Assembly (NCBI GenBank): GCA_947175605.1 | Contig: CAMWNH010000014.1 | Coordinates: forward strand, 1-35,592 | Length of the DNA stretch: 35,592 nucleotides | Source: an uncultured Porphyromonadaceae bacterium | GTDB lineage: Bacteria; Bacteroidota; Bacteroidia; Bacteroidales; Muribaculaceae | Reading direction: 5' to 3' | Shown: piece after piece, positions 8,049 through 16,509 of the stretch | Layout of the letters: each line of letters begins with the position of its first letter | How positions within the stretch are numbered: the first letter of the stretch is position 1 | The notes under the pieces: generated by a model | Databases searched by the model: none | Seen by the model: only the letters and a program-made list of their open reading frames with translations | Told to the model about the DNA's origin: nothing | Program-made: the position numbers and the translations under genes

Positions 8049-9302
8049 ATGGACAAACAAATTTCCAAGCAAGAACAGCGGAGCCGTCGCCGCCGCACAA
8101 TCATAAAAACGACGGCCATATGTCTGGCTGTCTTCGGCGCCACGGGAGCGCTGCTTATGACGCGCGGAGGCAAAAACGTGAATGAAGCCGACCTGCGACT
8201 CGGCAGTGCAACACTCGGCCCCCTGGAAAGCTCCGTGGCCGCCTCGGGCCGTCTGGTTCCTGCGTTTGAAGAAATCGTAAACTCTCCGGTGAGCAGTCGC
8301 ATCATGGAAGTTTACGCCCGTCCAGGCGACAGCGTGCATGCAGGCGAACCGCTCCTTCGTCTCGACCTTCAGGAAGCCGACGCCCAATATCAGAATCTGC
8401 GCGCCGCATACGAAATAAAGGGCGCCCAGCTGCGTCAGCTTCAGCTTTCCAACCACTCGACGCTCTCCGACCTCGAGATGCAGTCGCAGATCAAGGAAAT
8501 GGAGGTGAACCGTCTGGCCATCGAAGTCGAGAACGAACGCCGACTCGACAGCCTGGGCTCCGGCACAGGCGACCGTGTGCGCCAGGCCGAGACAGCCTAC
8601 GCCACGGGCAAGCTTGAACTTCAGGGCCTGCGCAAAAGGCTGGTGAACGAGCGCGAGCGTCTCAACTCGCTTGAAGAATCGGCACGGCTCGAGCTGGGCA
8701 ATAGCACACGCGACATGCAACTGATGGAGCGCACGCTGGCCCAAGGCCGCATCCCGGCTCCGCACGACGGCGTGCTCACATTCCTGAAGACACAGATAGG
8801 AAGCACCGTAAGCGCAGGCGAGAAACTGGCCGTGGTGGGCGACCTCAGCACCTTCAAAGTGGAAGCCGAAGTGCCCGAGGGCAGCAGTTTCAAAGTAAAA
8901 CCGGGATCTGTAGCAATCGTGCGTCTGGGCAATATCGAGCTTGCAGGCACTGTGGCAAGCATCGAACCTCAGTCCAACTCGGGTGCCGTACCATTCTCCG
9001 TGAGCCTTGACGATGCCTCCAATCCCCGCCTTCGTGCAGGACTTCGCGTACAGGTCTACGTGGCCTACGGATTTAAAGAAGAAGTACTGCGAATCCCCAT
9101 GGGCAATTACTTCAAGGGGCCCGGCGACTACATCATGTTCGTGGACGACGGAAGCGGCACGGCACGCCAGCGTAAGGTGACACTCGGCGACAGCAACCGC
9201 GAATGGGTGGAAGTTGTGTCGGGTCTCAAACCCGGCGAACGTGTGGCAACCGCCGACATGAGCGCCTTCGAAAAATACAAGAAACTAAATCTCAAAAAAT
9301 AA
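8049..9302 (+). CDS. Periplasmic adaptor subunit of ABC efflux system (HlyD/MacA-like)
   Basis: A 417-residue membrane fusion protein linking an inner-membrane ABC transporter to a TolC-like channel. A basic N-terminus (R-S-R-R-R-R) precedes one transmembrane anchor at about residues 18-37; there is no lipobox. Then come the first half of a lipoyl (barrel-sandwich) domain (V-Y-A-R-P-G-D-S-V-H-A-G-E-P-L), a long alpha-helical coiled-coil hairpin (about 110-225), the second lipoyl half (I-P-A-P-H-D-G-V-L-T), a beta-barrel domain and a membrane-proximal end. First gene of a tight five-gene locus with ATPase, two permeases and an outer-membrane factor. Substrate is unknown; the MacAB-type family exports peptides, lipids or toxic compounds. 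The start is fixed by the -7 box just upstream. Confidence 0.88.
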   Translation: MDKQISKQEQRSRRRRTIIKTTAICLAVFGATGALLMTRGGKNVNEADLRLGSATLGPLESSVAASGRLVPAFEEIVNSPVSSRIMEVYARPGDSVHAGEPLLRLDLQEADAQYQNLRAAYEIKGAQLRQLQLSNHSTLSDLEMQSQIKEMEVNRLAIEVENERRLDSLGSGTGDRVRQAETAYATGKLELQGLRKRLVNERERLNSLEESARLELGNSTRDMQLMERTLAQGRIPAPHDGVLTFLKTQIGSTVSAGEKLAVVGDLSTFKVEAEVPEGSSFKVKPGSVAIVRLGNIELAGTVASIEPQSNSGAVPFSVSLDDASNPRLRAGLRVQVYVAYGFKEEVLRIPMGNYFKGPGDYIMFVDDGSGTARQRKVTLGDSNREWVEVVSGLKPGERVATADMSAFEKYKKLNLKK

Positions 9303-9338
9303 AACCCTCTGACATTCTACAATCAAAAGAAAAAAGCT

Positions 9339-10013
9339 ATGGCACTGATTGAATTAAAAGGAATAAGCAAGGTCTACCGGACCAAGGAAATCGAAACTAC
9401 CGCTCTCGAAAACGTGAATCTTAGCATCGAAGAAGGCGAATTTGTGAGCATCATGGGCCCCTCGGGCTGCGGCAAATCCACCCTCCTCAATATCATCGGC
9501 CTTCTTGACGAGCCGACGGAAGGCAGTGTGCGCCTATGCAACACGGACTGCGGCAAAATGAACGACAGCGAGCTATCGCGCTTCCGCAACGAGAAGCTTG
9601 GATTCGTATTCCAGAGCTTCCATCTCATCCCGTCGCTGAACGTCGAGGCCAACGTGGAAATGCCCCTCGACTACCGCAATGGAGGCAGCCACGCTATGCG
9701 CCGCCAGCGCGTGGACGAAGTGCTGGAACGTCTCGAAATATCTCACCGCCGCAAACACCTGCCCTCGCAGCTGTCGGGCGGACAATGCCAGCGCGTGGCA
9801 ATCGCACGCGCCATCGTGGGACGCCCGACCATCGTTCTTGCCGACGAACCGACCGGCAACCTGGACTCGAAGATGGGAGCCGAGGTGATGGAACTCCTGC
9901 ACAAACTGAACAAGGAAGACGGAATCACCATCGTAATGGTGACGCACAACGAACAGCAGGCCCAGCAGACGGACCGCATCATCCGCTTCTTCGACGGACG
10001 TATAATCTCCTAA
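9339..10013 (+). CDS. ABC transporter ATP-binding protein (MacB/LolD type)
   Basis: A 224-residue nucleotide-binding subunit. Walker A is G-P-S-G-C-G-K-S-T (residues 40-48), the Q-loop is in F-V-F-Q-S-F, the signature L-S-G-G-Q is at 145-149, and Walker B ends in L-A-D-E-P-T with catalytic Glu170. The switch His lies in V-T-H-N-E. All key residues are present. The length and the 'sFhLIPSLNVEANVEMPL' type segment place it with LolD/MacB/FtsE-like ATPases that work with FtsX-fold permeases by a mechanotransmission mechanism. It lies 36 nt after the adaptor and 13 nt before the first permease, consistent with one operon. Confidence 0.93.
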   Translation: MALIELKGISKVYRTKEIETTALENVNLSIEEGEFVSIMGPSGCGKSTLLNIIGLLDEPTEGSVRLCNTDCGKMNDSELSRFRNEKLGFVFQSFHLIPSLNVEANVEMPLDYRNGGSHAMRRQRVDEVLERLEISHRRKHLPSQLSGGQCQRVAIARAIVGRPTIVLADEPTGNLDSKMGAEVMELLHKLNKEDGITIVMVTHNEQQAQQTDRIIRFFDGRIIS

Positions 10014-10026
10014 GGCCACGAGAACT

Positions 10027-11304
10027 ATGAAAAAACAGCTTCGACAAATAATCTACGACATGCGCACCCAGCCCGTAATAGCCTGGGTGACAGTCTTCGG
10101 CACGGCAATGTCGATATTCCTGATACTGATCATGCTGACGATGCAGATGCTCTACATCATGCCCATCTCACCGGAAAATCACCGCGACCGCATGCTATAC
10201 GGTGTTTACTTCCACTTTGAAAGCACCGACCCCGATAACGGGAGTTCGGGCTCCGGCGAACTATCGCTGCTCCGCGCGCGCCAGCTCTATCAAGACCTCG
10301 AGGGCGTGGAGGAAGTAAGCTTTCAGGATAAGGAGCCGGAACACAAGAACGTGAAGGGCCCCAGCGGCGAGACTTTCGAAGTCTACAACCGTCGCACCGA
10401 CGACGGCTTCTGGCGCGTATTCGATTTCGACCTTATGGAAGGCCGCTACTACACACCGGAAGAAATTGAAGCGGGCACCCGCGTGGCCGTGGTCAGCGAA
10501 TCCACAGCCCGACGCCTGTTCGGTTCAGAGCCCGCAATCGGAGGACGGATCCTACTCAATCACAACTACTATGACGTCATCGGTGTCGTGGGCGATGTTA
10601 GTCGCCTCGCAACATGGTCGTTCGGCGATGTCTACACGCCAATCAATACCCGCAAAGACGACAGCAGCATCTGGAGCGTGAATATGGGCGATATCAGTGC
10701 GGCCATGCTGGTGAAGGAAGGAGTGTCGTTCGAAAGCGTTCGCGATGAAGTCAAGTCGCGCTACGCCATGGTAGATACCGAACTCGCCGCCGACAACATG
10801 CGCACGGTATATCACAATGCGCCCTTTGATCAGGAAACCACCACCGGGGGCCTCCGTGGCAGCAATTACACACCGGATATGTCGGACTCGCACATGATGC
10901 ATGCAATCATCTATGCCGTGCTTCTGCTTGTTCCCGCCATAAATCTCAGCAGCATGCTTCACAGCCGCCTGCGCCGTCGCATCAGCGATATAGGCGTCCG
11001 CCGGGCATTCGGGTGCACACGCAGCCGCATTATCCGCGACATCATCGCCGAGAACCTTATCGTGACAATTGCGGGTGGCATAATAGGACTCGTGGCGGGT
11101 GTACTGTTCAGTATGTTCTGGGACGGCATGTACACCACCGATTACAACGAATCGATCCGTCCTACCCTCGGGATGCTTCTGAACTGGCGCATTATCCTCG
11201 GAGCCTTCGGCGCATGCTTCATCCTGAATCTCATCAGCGCAGCTGTGCCGGCATGGCAGGCCGCCCGCGTAAACCCCGTGACAGCCATCAACGCAAGCAA
11301 ATAA
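10027..11304 (+). CDS. ABC transporter permease, MacB/FtsX-like (locus A, first)
   Basis: A 425-residue integral membrane protein with the MacB topology. TM1 is at about residues 17-40. A large periplasmic domain follows (about 45-285), including the MacB core motif 'aVVSESTARRLFG' and 'IGVVGDVSR'. Three TM helices of the FtsX domain fill the C-terminus (about 295-415). The cytoplasmic coupling segment R-R-R-I-S-D-I-G-V-R-R-A-F-G between TM2 and TM3 is well conserved. The C-terminal A-R-V-N-P-V-T-A-I-N is the usual end of this family. It should pair with the second permease as a heterodimer driven by the preceding ATPase. Substrate unknown. Confidence 0.88.
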   Translation: MKKQLRQIIYDMRTQPVIAWVTVFGTAMSIFLILIMLTMQMLYIMPISPENHRDRMLYGVYFHFESTDPDNGSSGSGELSLLRARQLYQDLEGVEEVSFQDKEPEHKNVKGPSGETFEVYNRRTDDGFWRVFDFDLMEGRYYTPEEIEAGTRVAVVSESTARRLFGSEPAIGGRILLNHNYYDVIGVVGDVSRLATWSFGDVYTPINTRKDDSSIWSVNMGDISAAMLVKEGVSFESVRDEVKSRYAMVDTELAADNMRTVYHNAPFDQETTTGGLRGSNYTPDMSDSHMMHAIIYAVLLLVPAINLSSMLHSRLRRRISDIGVRRAFGCTRSRIIRDIIAENLIVTIAGGIIGLVAGVLFSMFWDGMYTTDYNESIRPTLGMLLNWRIILGAFGACFILNLISAAVPAWQAARVNPVTAINASK

Positions 11305-11334
11305 CGCTCATCCCAAAAACGATCAATATAATCC

Positions 11335-12570
11335 ATGAAACGGAAACTCATACAGCAGATGCGCAATGAATGGCGCAGCAATATATGGATGTGTGTGGAA
11401 CTGATCATCACCGGTCTGGTTCTGTGGGCCATCTTCTCTACATTCCTTTTCCTCTATCACGTCTATCAGGAGCCGGAGGGCTATGATCTTACGGAAATCT
11501 ACGTAGGCTGGGCCGGTGAAGTGAGCGAAGACGCCAGCACATACACTCCCTACCCCGATTCCTTGCACAATCAGCTCACGGACTATGAAACCCTTCTGAC
11601 CAATCTCCGCAATAATCCTTATGTGGAATCAGTCGGAGGCGGCAATAACGCGATGCCTTACAGTTTCAACTACTCGGGCAATATGCTTGCAGCCGACATC
11701 AACGGCGAGCGACAGCAATATGGCGGCAATCTTCGCCACATGACGCCCGAGATGATTCGAACAATACGCCTGACCGGCGTTAACGGCGAAACGACCGAAG
11801 AACTTGCACAAATGATAGAGAACGGCCAGACCATCCTCTCGCTCTTCGAGGATTCGCGATTTAACGCCAAACCGCTGGAATGGCGCGGACGCGACGTGTT
11901 CTGGAACTATGACTCCACCCGCATAGAGCATGTAGGAGCTGTCATCAAGGGCATACGCCGCTCGGACTATGAGCCTATCTTCGACGGCATGATGATAATG
12001 AAGACACCGTCGACGTGGGTGCCCGATCAGGTGGCTATCCGCGTGAAACCCGGCAAGGGTGCCGACTTCATGGCATCGCTGAAAGCTGAAGATCTGGAAT
12101 TCGGCAATGTATATCTCTCCAACCTTTCGAGCATAGAACAGATGCGTGACAGGGCTCACATGAACATCAACGACACTGTCAGCACCCTCATCGTCAGCGC
12201 TATATTCGTTCTTACGGCCGTATTCCTTGGATTCCTGGGCTCCTTCTGGTTCCGCACGCAGCAACGTGTGCCCGAACTGGCGCTCCGCCGTGTGAACGGT
12301 GCAACGCGCGGCGATCTCTTCCGCCGTCTGCTTGGCGAAGGCATGATTCTGCTTGCCATCTCACTGCCTTTCGTAGCCGTCCTGGGATATACGCTCCTTT
12401 CCAATGTGGATCTCTCGTCCGAACTTGGCATGAACGTTTCCTCCGGTCTCAGTTGGGGAGGTCTGCCCTGTGCAATTCTCGCACTGGCTTTCATGATAGC
12501 CGCCGGCCTCACCTGGCCTGCGCTGAAAGCCATGAAAGTGAATCCCGCAGAAGCTCTCAAAGATCAATAA
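11335..12570 (+). CDS. ABC transporter permease, MacB/FtsX-like (locus A, second)
   Basis: A 411-residue paralogue of the preceding permease. TM1 is at about residues 18-42, the periplasmic domain at about 45-280, and three C-terminal TM helices at about 285-400. The FtsX coupling segment reads R-V-P-E-L-A-L-R-R-V-N-G-A-T and the protein ends K-V-N-P-A-E-A-L-K-D. The periplasmic part is more divergent than in the first permease, which fits an asymmetric pair. It starts 30 nt after the first permease and is followed after 10 nt by the TolC-like gene. It could in principle be a separate half transporter, but the single ATPase gene argues for a heterodimer. Confidence 0.85.
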   Translation: MKRKLIQQMRNEWRSNIWMCVELIITGLVLWAIFSTFLFLYHVYQEPEGYDLTEIYVGWAGEVSEDASTYTPYPDSLHNQLTDYETLLTNLRNNPYVESVGGGNNAMPYSFNYSGNMLAADINGERQQYGGNLRHMTPEMIRTIRLTGVNGETTEELAQMIENGQTILSLFEDSRFNAKPLEWRGRDVFWNYDSTRIEHVGAVIKGIRRSDYEPIFDGMMIMKTPSTWVPDQVAIRVKPGKGADFMASLKAEDLEFGNVYLSNLSSIEQMRDRAHMNINDTVSTLIVSAIFVLTAVFLGFLGSFWFRTQQRVPELALRRVNGATRGDLFRRLLGEGMILLAISLPFVAVLGYTLLSNVDLSSELGMNVSSGLSWGGLPCAILALAFMIAAGLTWPALKAMKVNPAEALKDQ

Positions 12571-12580
12571 CACAAGTATC

Positions 12581-14071
12581 ATGAAAAGAATCCGTCTCAC
12601 ACGGCTTCCATTATTCAGCTGCCTGCTCGCGGCCAGTGTCATGCAAGGGTATGGCCGCGAGCTCCGGCTGACCCTCGACGACGCGATTGCAATGGCGCGC
12701 GTGCAGAGTGTGGAAGCTGCATCCGCCCTCGACGAGCTACGCACGGCATACTGGGAATGGCGCACCTTCCGCGCCGACCAGTTGCCCGAGCTGAGTTTCA
12801 CGGCCACGGCTCCTTCGTACGCTAAACAGTACAGCTCGTATATGAATGAAAACGGCGACTATAGTTTCGTGCGCACGAATACACTGCAGGCACATGGCGA
12901 ACTATCGGTGAATCAGAACGTTGCCCTTACCGGTGGCAAAGTGAGTCTTAGCTCCTCCCTGGATTTTTTGCGTCAGCTCGACGGCGCGAAATACAACCGC
13001 TTCATGACCGTGCCCATCGCCCTGACTCTGGACCAGCCTCTCTTCGGTGTGAACACCATGAAATGGGACCGCCGCATCGAACCGGTCCGGTACTCGGAGG
13101 CTAAGGCTGCATTCCTGAGCGCTACGGAGGATGTGGCACGCCTGACGGTGGACTACTACTTTAATCTCCTTATGAGCATGGAGAATGTGGCTATCGCCGA
13201 ACAGAATCTCGAGAATGCCTCGCTGCTGTATGCAGTGGCACAGGAGAAGCGCGAGATGGGCAAAATAAGCCGCAACGACCTTCTACAGATGGAGCTCAAC
13301 GAAATCGAGGCCCGCTCTGAACTAACCGACACGCGTAGCTCGCTGAAAGCGATGATGTTTCAGCTTCGCTCCTTCCTCGGATTAGGAGAGGACGTAGAAA
13401 TAATACCTGTCGTTCCGGAAAATGTGCCAAGTGCCGAAATCAGTTATGGCGATGCGCTGGCCAAAGCTACGGAGAATAATAAATTCATGAAGTCGATGCT
13501 GCGCGAACAGCTCGAGGCCGATTATGAAGTGGCGCGGGCCAAAGGCGATATGCGCGAAATCAAACTCTTCGCCCGCATTGGATACTCGGGCACAGATCCG
13601 GAAATCGGGGGCGCCTACGGGCATCTGAAATCCAATCAGCTGGCTTCTGTTGGCTTCTCCATTCCGCTTGTGGACTGGGGCAAGCGGCGCGGCAAGGTCA
13701 AGGTGGCCGAGAGCAAGCGCCGTGTATCGGAAAGCCGCATACGTCAGGAAACCCTGAACTTCAATCAGGAGCTCTTCATACTGGTCGAGCGCTTCACCAA
13801 CCAGCAGGAGCAGCTGGCGCTATCCACACGCGCAAGCGAAATAGCCTCGCAACGATACCAGACCAACGTGGAGACATATCTGATAGGCATGCTGTCGCCT
13901 CTGGAACTGAACGATTCGCGTTCGAGCAAGGACAGTTCGCGCCGCGAATATGTGACGCAGCTCTATAAGTTCTGGACATACTGGTATCAGCTGCGTTCGC
14001 TCACACTCTATGACTACTCCGGCCGGTGCGATATCAATGCCGATTTTGAAAAACTGGTAAAATATATGTAA
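12581..14071 (+). CDS. TolC-family outer membrane efflux protein (locus A)
   Basis: A 496-residue outer membrane factor. A signal peptide covers residues 1-25 (cleavage near M-Q-G-Y-G-R). Two homologous helical repeats follow: L-T-L-D-D-A-I-A-M-A-R begins the first, and the second begins near Y-G-D-A-L-A-K-A. Long Glu/Gln/Arg-rich helices (about 175-240 and 395-450) are typical of the periplasmic tunnel, and beta-rich segments between them of the barrel. The segment 'GFSIPLVDWGKRRGKV' is a hallmark of the family. It would complete a tripartite exporter with the adaptor and ABC subunits upstream. The promoter of the following response regulator lies inside its last codons. Confidence 0.87.
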   Translation: MKRIRLTRLPLFSCLLAASVMQGYGRELRLTLDDAIAMARVQSVEAASALDELRTAYWEWRTFRADQLPELSFTATAPSYAKQYSSYMNENGDYSFVRTNTLQAHGELSVNQNVALTGGKVSLSSSLDFLRQLDGAKYNRFMTVPIALTLDQPLFGVNTMKWDRRIEPVRYSEAKAAFLSATEDVARLTVDYYFNLLMSMENVAIAEQNLENASLLYAVAQEKREMGKISRNDLLQMELNEIEARSELTDTRSSLKAMMFQLRSFLGLGEDVEIIPVVPENVPSAEISYGDALAKATENNKFMKSMLREQLEADYEVARAKGDMREIKLFARIGYSGTDPEIGGAYGHLKSNQLASVGFSIPLVDWGKRRGKVKVAESKRRVSESRIRQETLNFNQELFILVERFTNQQEQLALSTRASEIASQRYQTNVETYLIGMLSPLELNDSRSSKDSSRREYVTQLYKFWTYWYQLRSLTLYDYSGRCDINADFEKLVKYM

Positions 14072-14076
14072 TTTTG
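14045..14076 (+). promoter_or_regulatory. Consensus promoter inside the end of the TolC-like gene, for the response regulator
   Basis: TTTG at 14045-14048 and TAATTTTG at 14069-14076 are 20 nt apart, matching the consensus. The -7 box covers the TolC stop region and ends 7 nt before the ATG at 14084, so this transcript would have little or no leader. Confidence 0.65.
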
Positions 14077-14083
14077 CAGCAGT

Positions 14084-14623
14084 ATGATTCTTATTGTTGA
14101 CGACGACCGCACTATACGACTCTCCCTCGGCCTGATGCTCAGGCAGGGAGGGTTTGAAAGTATGGCCGTAGGCACTGAGGAGGAAGCTATCGACGCCATT
14201 CGCGGAGGCGGAATCGAACTGGTGATTCTTGACATGAACCTATCCCTCTCCACCACCGGCAGGCAAGGTATCGAGATGCTCCAGGGCATACGCATACTTG
14301 CGCCCGATGTGCCCGTGATCATGCTCTCGGCCTGGGCTACCGTGCCCCTTGCAGTGGAAGGCATGGGCCACGGTGCCGTCGACTTTGTGACAAAACCGTG
14401 GAGCAACCGCGACTTCATGGCCCGCATACGTGAGATATTGAAACGCACAAAAGCCCTGGAGGAGAGCAAGGAACAGGACCTCACGCTCGAAGCCTCGGAG
14501 CGGGAGGCTATTGTGCGGGCACTCCGGCGCGCCGACGGCAACATGACGGACGCCGCACGGATGCTGGGCATCACGCGGCAATCGCTCTACAGACGCATGG
14601 AAAAATTCGGATTGAAAGAATGA
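14084..14623 (+). CDS. Response regulator, receiver + Fis-type HTH, no AAA+ domain
   Basis: A 179-residue DNA-binding response regulator. The receiver (residues 1-118) has the acidic pocket D6-D7-D8, phosphoacceptor D50 in V-I-L-D-M-N, and the Lys in V-T-K-P-W. After a short linker (about 119-135) comes a C-terminal helix-turn-helix of the Fis/HTH_8 class (about 138-176), with G-N-M-T-D-A-A-R-M-L-G-I-T-R and S-L-Y-R-R-M-E-K. Both ends look like NtrC-family regulators, but the central sigma-54 AAA+ ATPase of about 240 residues is absent. The architecture resembles the RegA/ActR type, which acts with ordinary sigma factors. The stop overlaps the kinase start by 4 nt (ATGA). It most likely controls efflux locus A. 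Confidence 0.85.
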   Translation: MILIVDDDRTIRLSLGLMLRQGGFESMAVGTEEEAIDAIRGGGIELVILDMNLSLSTTGRQGIEMLQGIRILAPDVPVIMLSAWATVPLAVEGMGHGAVDFVTKPWSNRDFMARIREILKRTKALEESKEQDLTLEASEREAIVRALRRADGNMTDAARMLGITRQSLYRRMEKFGLKE

Positions 14624-15837
14624 AATCTCTATATCTCTACCTCGTACTCAGCGTCTGCTGTATCGCAGGCACAGCCATCTGCACCCTCCTCGGACATCAG
14701 ACGCTCTGCGTAGCTCTCGCCGTAGCAGCCATTGTTTTTCTCTGTATGCTCTACGGTGCTGTCATAAAGCCTTTCCGCGCCCTTCGCTCGGGCATGGATC
14801 TGCTGCGCAGTCAGGATTTCGCAAGCCGTCTGCGCAAGGTTGGACAGCGCGACACGGATGAGGTGGTGGAGGTCTTCAACCGCATGATGTCGACCATGAA
14901 GGCCGAGCGCCTGAAGGTCGAGGAGCAGCAGGCATTTCTGGAGAAGCTCGTGGCCGTCTCGCCCATGGGTATAGCCATCTGCGATTTCGACGGCGAAATC
15001 ACAAGCAGCAATGATGCCTTCCGCAAACTCGGAGGCCCGGAACTTGAGAACATACTGAAGAGCTTCGCCGACGGTGAGGAGCGCGTACTCCGCATTGGCG
15101 GAGGCGGAAAGGTGCTGAAATGCACGAGGCTCCACTTCATGGACCGCGGATTTCGTCGCAGTTTTTTCCTGGTGGAGATGCTCACTGATGAAATAATTCT
15201 TGCGGAAAAGAGTCTGTTCAATAAGATAGTACGCACTATGGGCCATGAGGTTAATAATACGCTTGGCGGTATCATGAGCCTTTTGGAGACCATGGAGGAT
15301 ATTCACGAGGGAGATGAGGTCGTGGTGGCGGCTTTGCAATCGGGAAAAACTTCGGCGCGCGCATTGTCCGAATTCGTAAAATCGTATTCCGACGTCGTAA
15401 AGCTGCCCGAAGCTCAACTCGACGACCTCAATCTCGGAGAATTTCTGCGTGGTTCAGCCCCATTCCTCGCCGCCATATGTCCGCCGGAAATCGAGCTGCG
15501 CCTCGACATCGATAAAGCAGGGACCGTAAAAGGCGATGAGATGCTGCTTCAGCGGGTGCTTGTAAATGCCGTCAAGAACTCAGTGGAGAGTCTTGCAGGA
15601 TGTAAGGAAGGCGTTATTGTGCTACGCTCGGTCGGGAATACACTCGAAGTAGAGGATAACGGGCCGGGCATCTCCGCCGAGAATGCCACACGTGTTTTCT
15701 CGCCCTTCTTCTCCACTAAAAACGCTGATCGCGGTCTGGGTCTGATGCTTATTTCCGATGTGCTGCGCAAGCACGGTGCCGATTACGGACTTAGCACCGG
15801 TGCCGACGGATTGACGCGACTGCACATAGAATTCTAA
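14620..15837 (+). CDS. NtrB/NtrY-like sensor histidine kinase without periplasmic domain
   Basis: A 405-residue kinase. Two close TM helices (about residues 4-22 and 26-46) leave almost no periplasmic loop. A HAMP-like segment follows (about 48-100), then a PAS-like domain (about 105-195, beginning 'aVSPMGIAICDFDG'). The phosphoacceptor box is M-G-H-E-V-N-N-T-L with His209, a pattern of the NtrB/NtrY/AtoS class. The ATPase domain has N-A-V-K-N-S-V (N box), E-D-N-G-P-G-I (G1) and R-G-L-G-L (G2). It is translationally coupled to the response regulator upstream. With no extracellular sensor, it may sense within the membrane, through PAS, or through the adjacent export complex; this is inference. 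Confidence 0.86.
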   Translation: MKSLYLYLVLSVCCIAGTAICTLLGHQTLCVALAVAAIVFLCMLYGAVIKPFRALRSGMDLLRSQDFASRLRKVGQRDTDEVVEVFNRMMSTMKAERLKVEEQQAFLEKLVAVSPMGIAICDFDGEITSSNDAFRKLGGPELENILKSFADGEERVLRIGGGGKVLKCTRLHFMDRGFRRSFFLVEMLTDEIILAEKSLFNKIVRTMGHEVNNTLGGIMSLLETMEDIHEGDEVVVAALQSGKTSARALSEFVKSYSDVVKLPEAQLDDLNLGEFLRGSAPFLAAICPPEIELRLDIDKAGTVKGDEMLLQRVLVNAVKNSVESLAGCKEGVIVLRSVGNTLEVEDNGPGISAENATRVFSPFFSTKNADRGLGLMLISDVLRKHGADYGLSTGADGLTRLHIEF

Positions 15838-15839
15838 GC

Positions 15840-15870
15840 GTTGCTCAGAACCAATACAGGGGTGAATTTG
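15840..15870 (+). promoter_or_regulatory. Probable tpx promoter
   Basis: GTTG at 15840-15843 and TGAATTTG at 15863-15870, 19 nt apart, resemble the -33/-7 pair with one mismatch in the -7 box. Confidence 0.45.
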
Positions 15871-15901
15871 TTGTATTGATACTTAGAAATATAATACAAC
15901 A
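15869..15901. repeat. 9-bp inverted repeat at the tpx promoter, candidate operator
   Basis: tgttgtatt (15869-15877) is repeated inverted as aatacaaca (15893-15901) with a 15-nt spacer. It starts at the end of the -7 box and finishes 7 nt before the tpx start. It may be a binding site for a redox regulator or a 5'-leader hairpin. Confidence 0.5.
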
Positions 15902-15908
15902 TTACAAT

Positions 15909-16421
15909 ATGGAAACAATCTATTTCAACGGCACCCCGTGCCACACCTACGGCACAGTTCCCGTAGTAGGCTCACAGGCCCCCGATTTCAAACTCACCGG
16001 CAAGGATCTGGGAGCTGTAACCCTCGACCAATACAAAGGCAAGACGGTAGTACTCAACGTATTCCCGAGCCTCGACACGCCCGTTTGCGCTGCTTCCGTG
16101 CGCCGTTTCAATCAGGAATTGTCCAAGATGAAGGACGTAGTAGTCATCTGCGTCTCGATGGACCTTCCCTTTGCCATGAGCCGCTTCTGCACCACTGAAG
16201 GCCTCGACAACGTAGTGGTTGCTTCTGCCTTCAAGTCGCCCGAATTCGCACAGAAATATGGCCTGCTGCTGGTAGACGGACCTCTGGAAGGCCTGCTGGG
16301 ACGTTGCGTGCTTATCATCGACAAGGACGGCAAGGTAGAATACCGCGACCTCGTGAATGAAATTACGATGGAGCCCGACTACGAAGCCGCCAAAGAAGTC
16401 CTCAAAGGCAAATACCTCTGA
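15909..16421 (+). CDS. tpx: Thiol peroxidase (atypical 2-Cys peroxiredoxin)
   Basis: A 170-residue peroxiredoxin that reduces hydrogen peroxide and alkyl hydroperoxides with electrons from thioredoxin. The peroxidatic cysteine is Cys60 in S-L-D-T-P-V-C-A, and the resolving cysteine is Cys94 in M-S-R-F-C, spaced as in Tpx of other bacteria (Cys61 and Cys95 in E. coli). The conserved Arg of the active site is present in F-V/I-x-R context near residue 130. ATG at 15909 is chosen because the protein then aligns from its first residue with the family; an in-frame TTG at 15876 would add 11 residues that fall in the inverted repeat. It appears monocistronic, with its own promoter and terminator, in keeping with oxidative-stress control. 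Confidence 0.93.
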   Translation: METIYFNGTPCHTYGTVPVVGSQAPDFKLTGKDLGAVTLDQYKGKTVVLNVFPSLDTPVCAASVRRFNQELSKMKDVVVICVSMDLPFAMSRFCTTEGLDNVVVASAFKSPEFAQKYGLLLVDGPLEGLLGRCVLIIDKDGKVEYRDLVNEITMEPDYEAAKEVLKGKYL

Positions 16422-16471
16422 TAGCTCTAAACGTAATCCTTAAATTACGTAGGAACAATTCTTTTTATCAT

Positions 16472-16504
16472 GGGACGGTCCATTATCCGGGCCGTCTCGT
16501 TTTT
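16472..16504. terminator. Terminator after tpx
   Basis: A 10-bp stem with two wobble pairs (16472-16481 with 16489-16498) and a 7-nt loop is followed by gttttt. It lies between convergent genes and may serve both strands. Confidence 0.7.
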
Positions 16505-16509
16505 CATTT

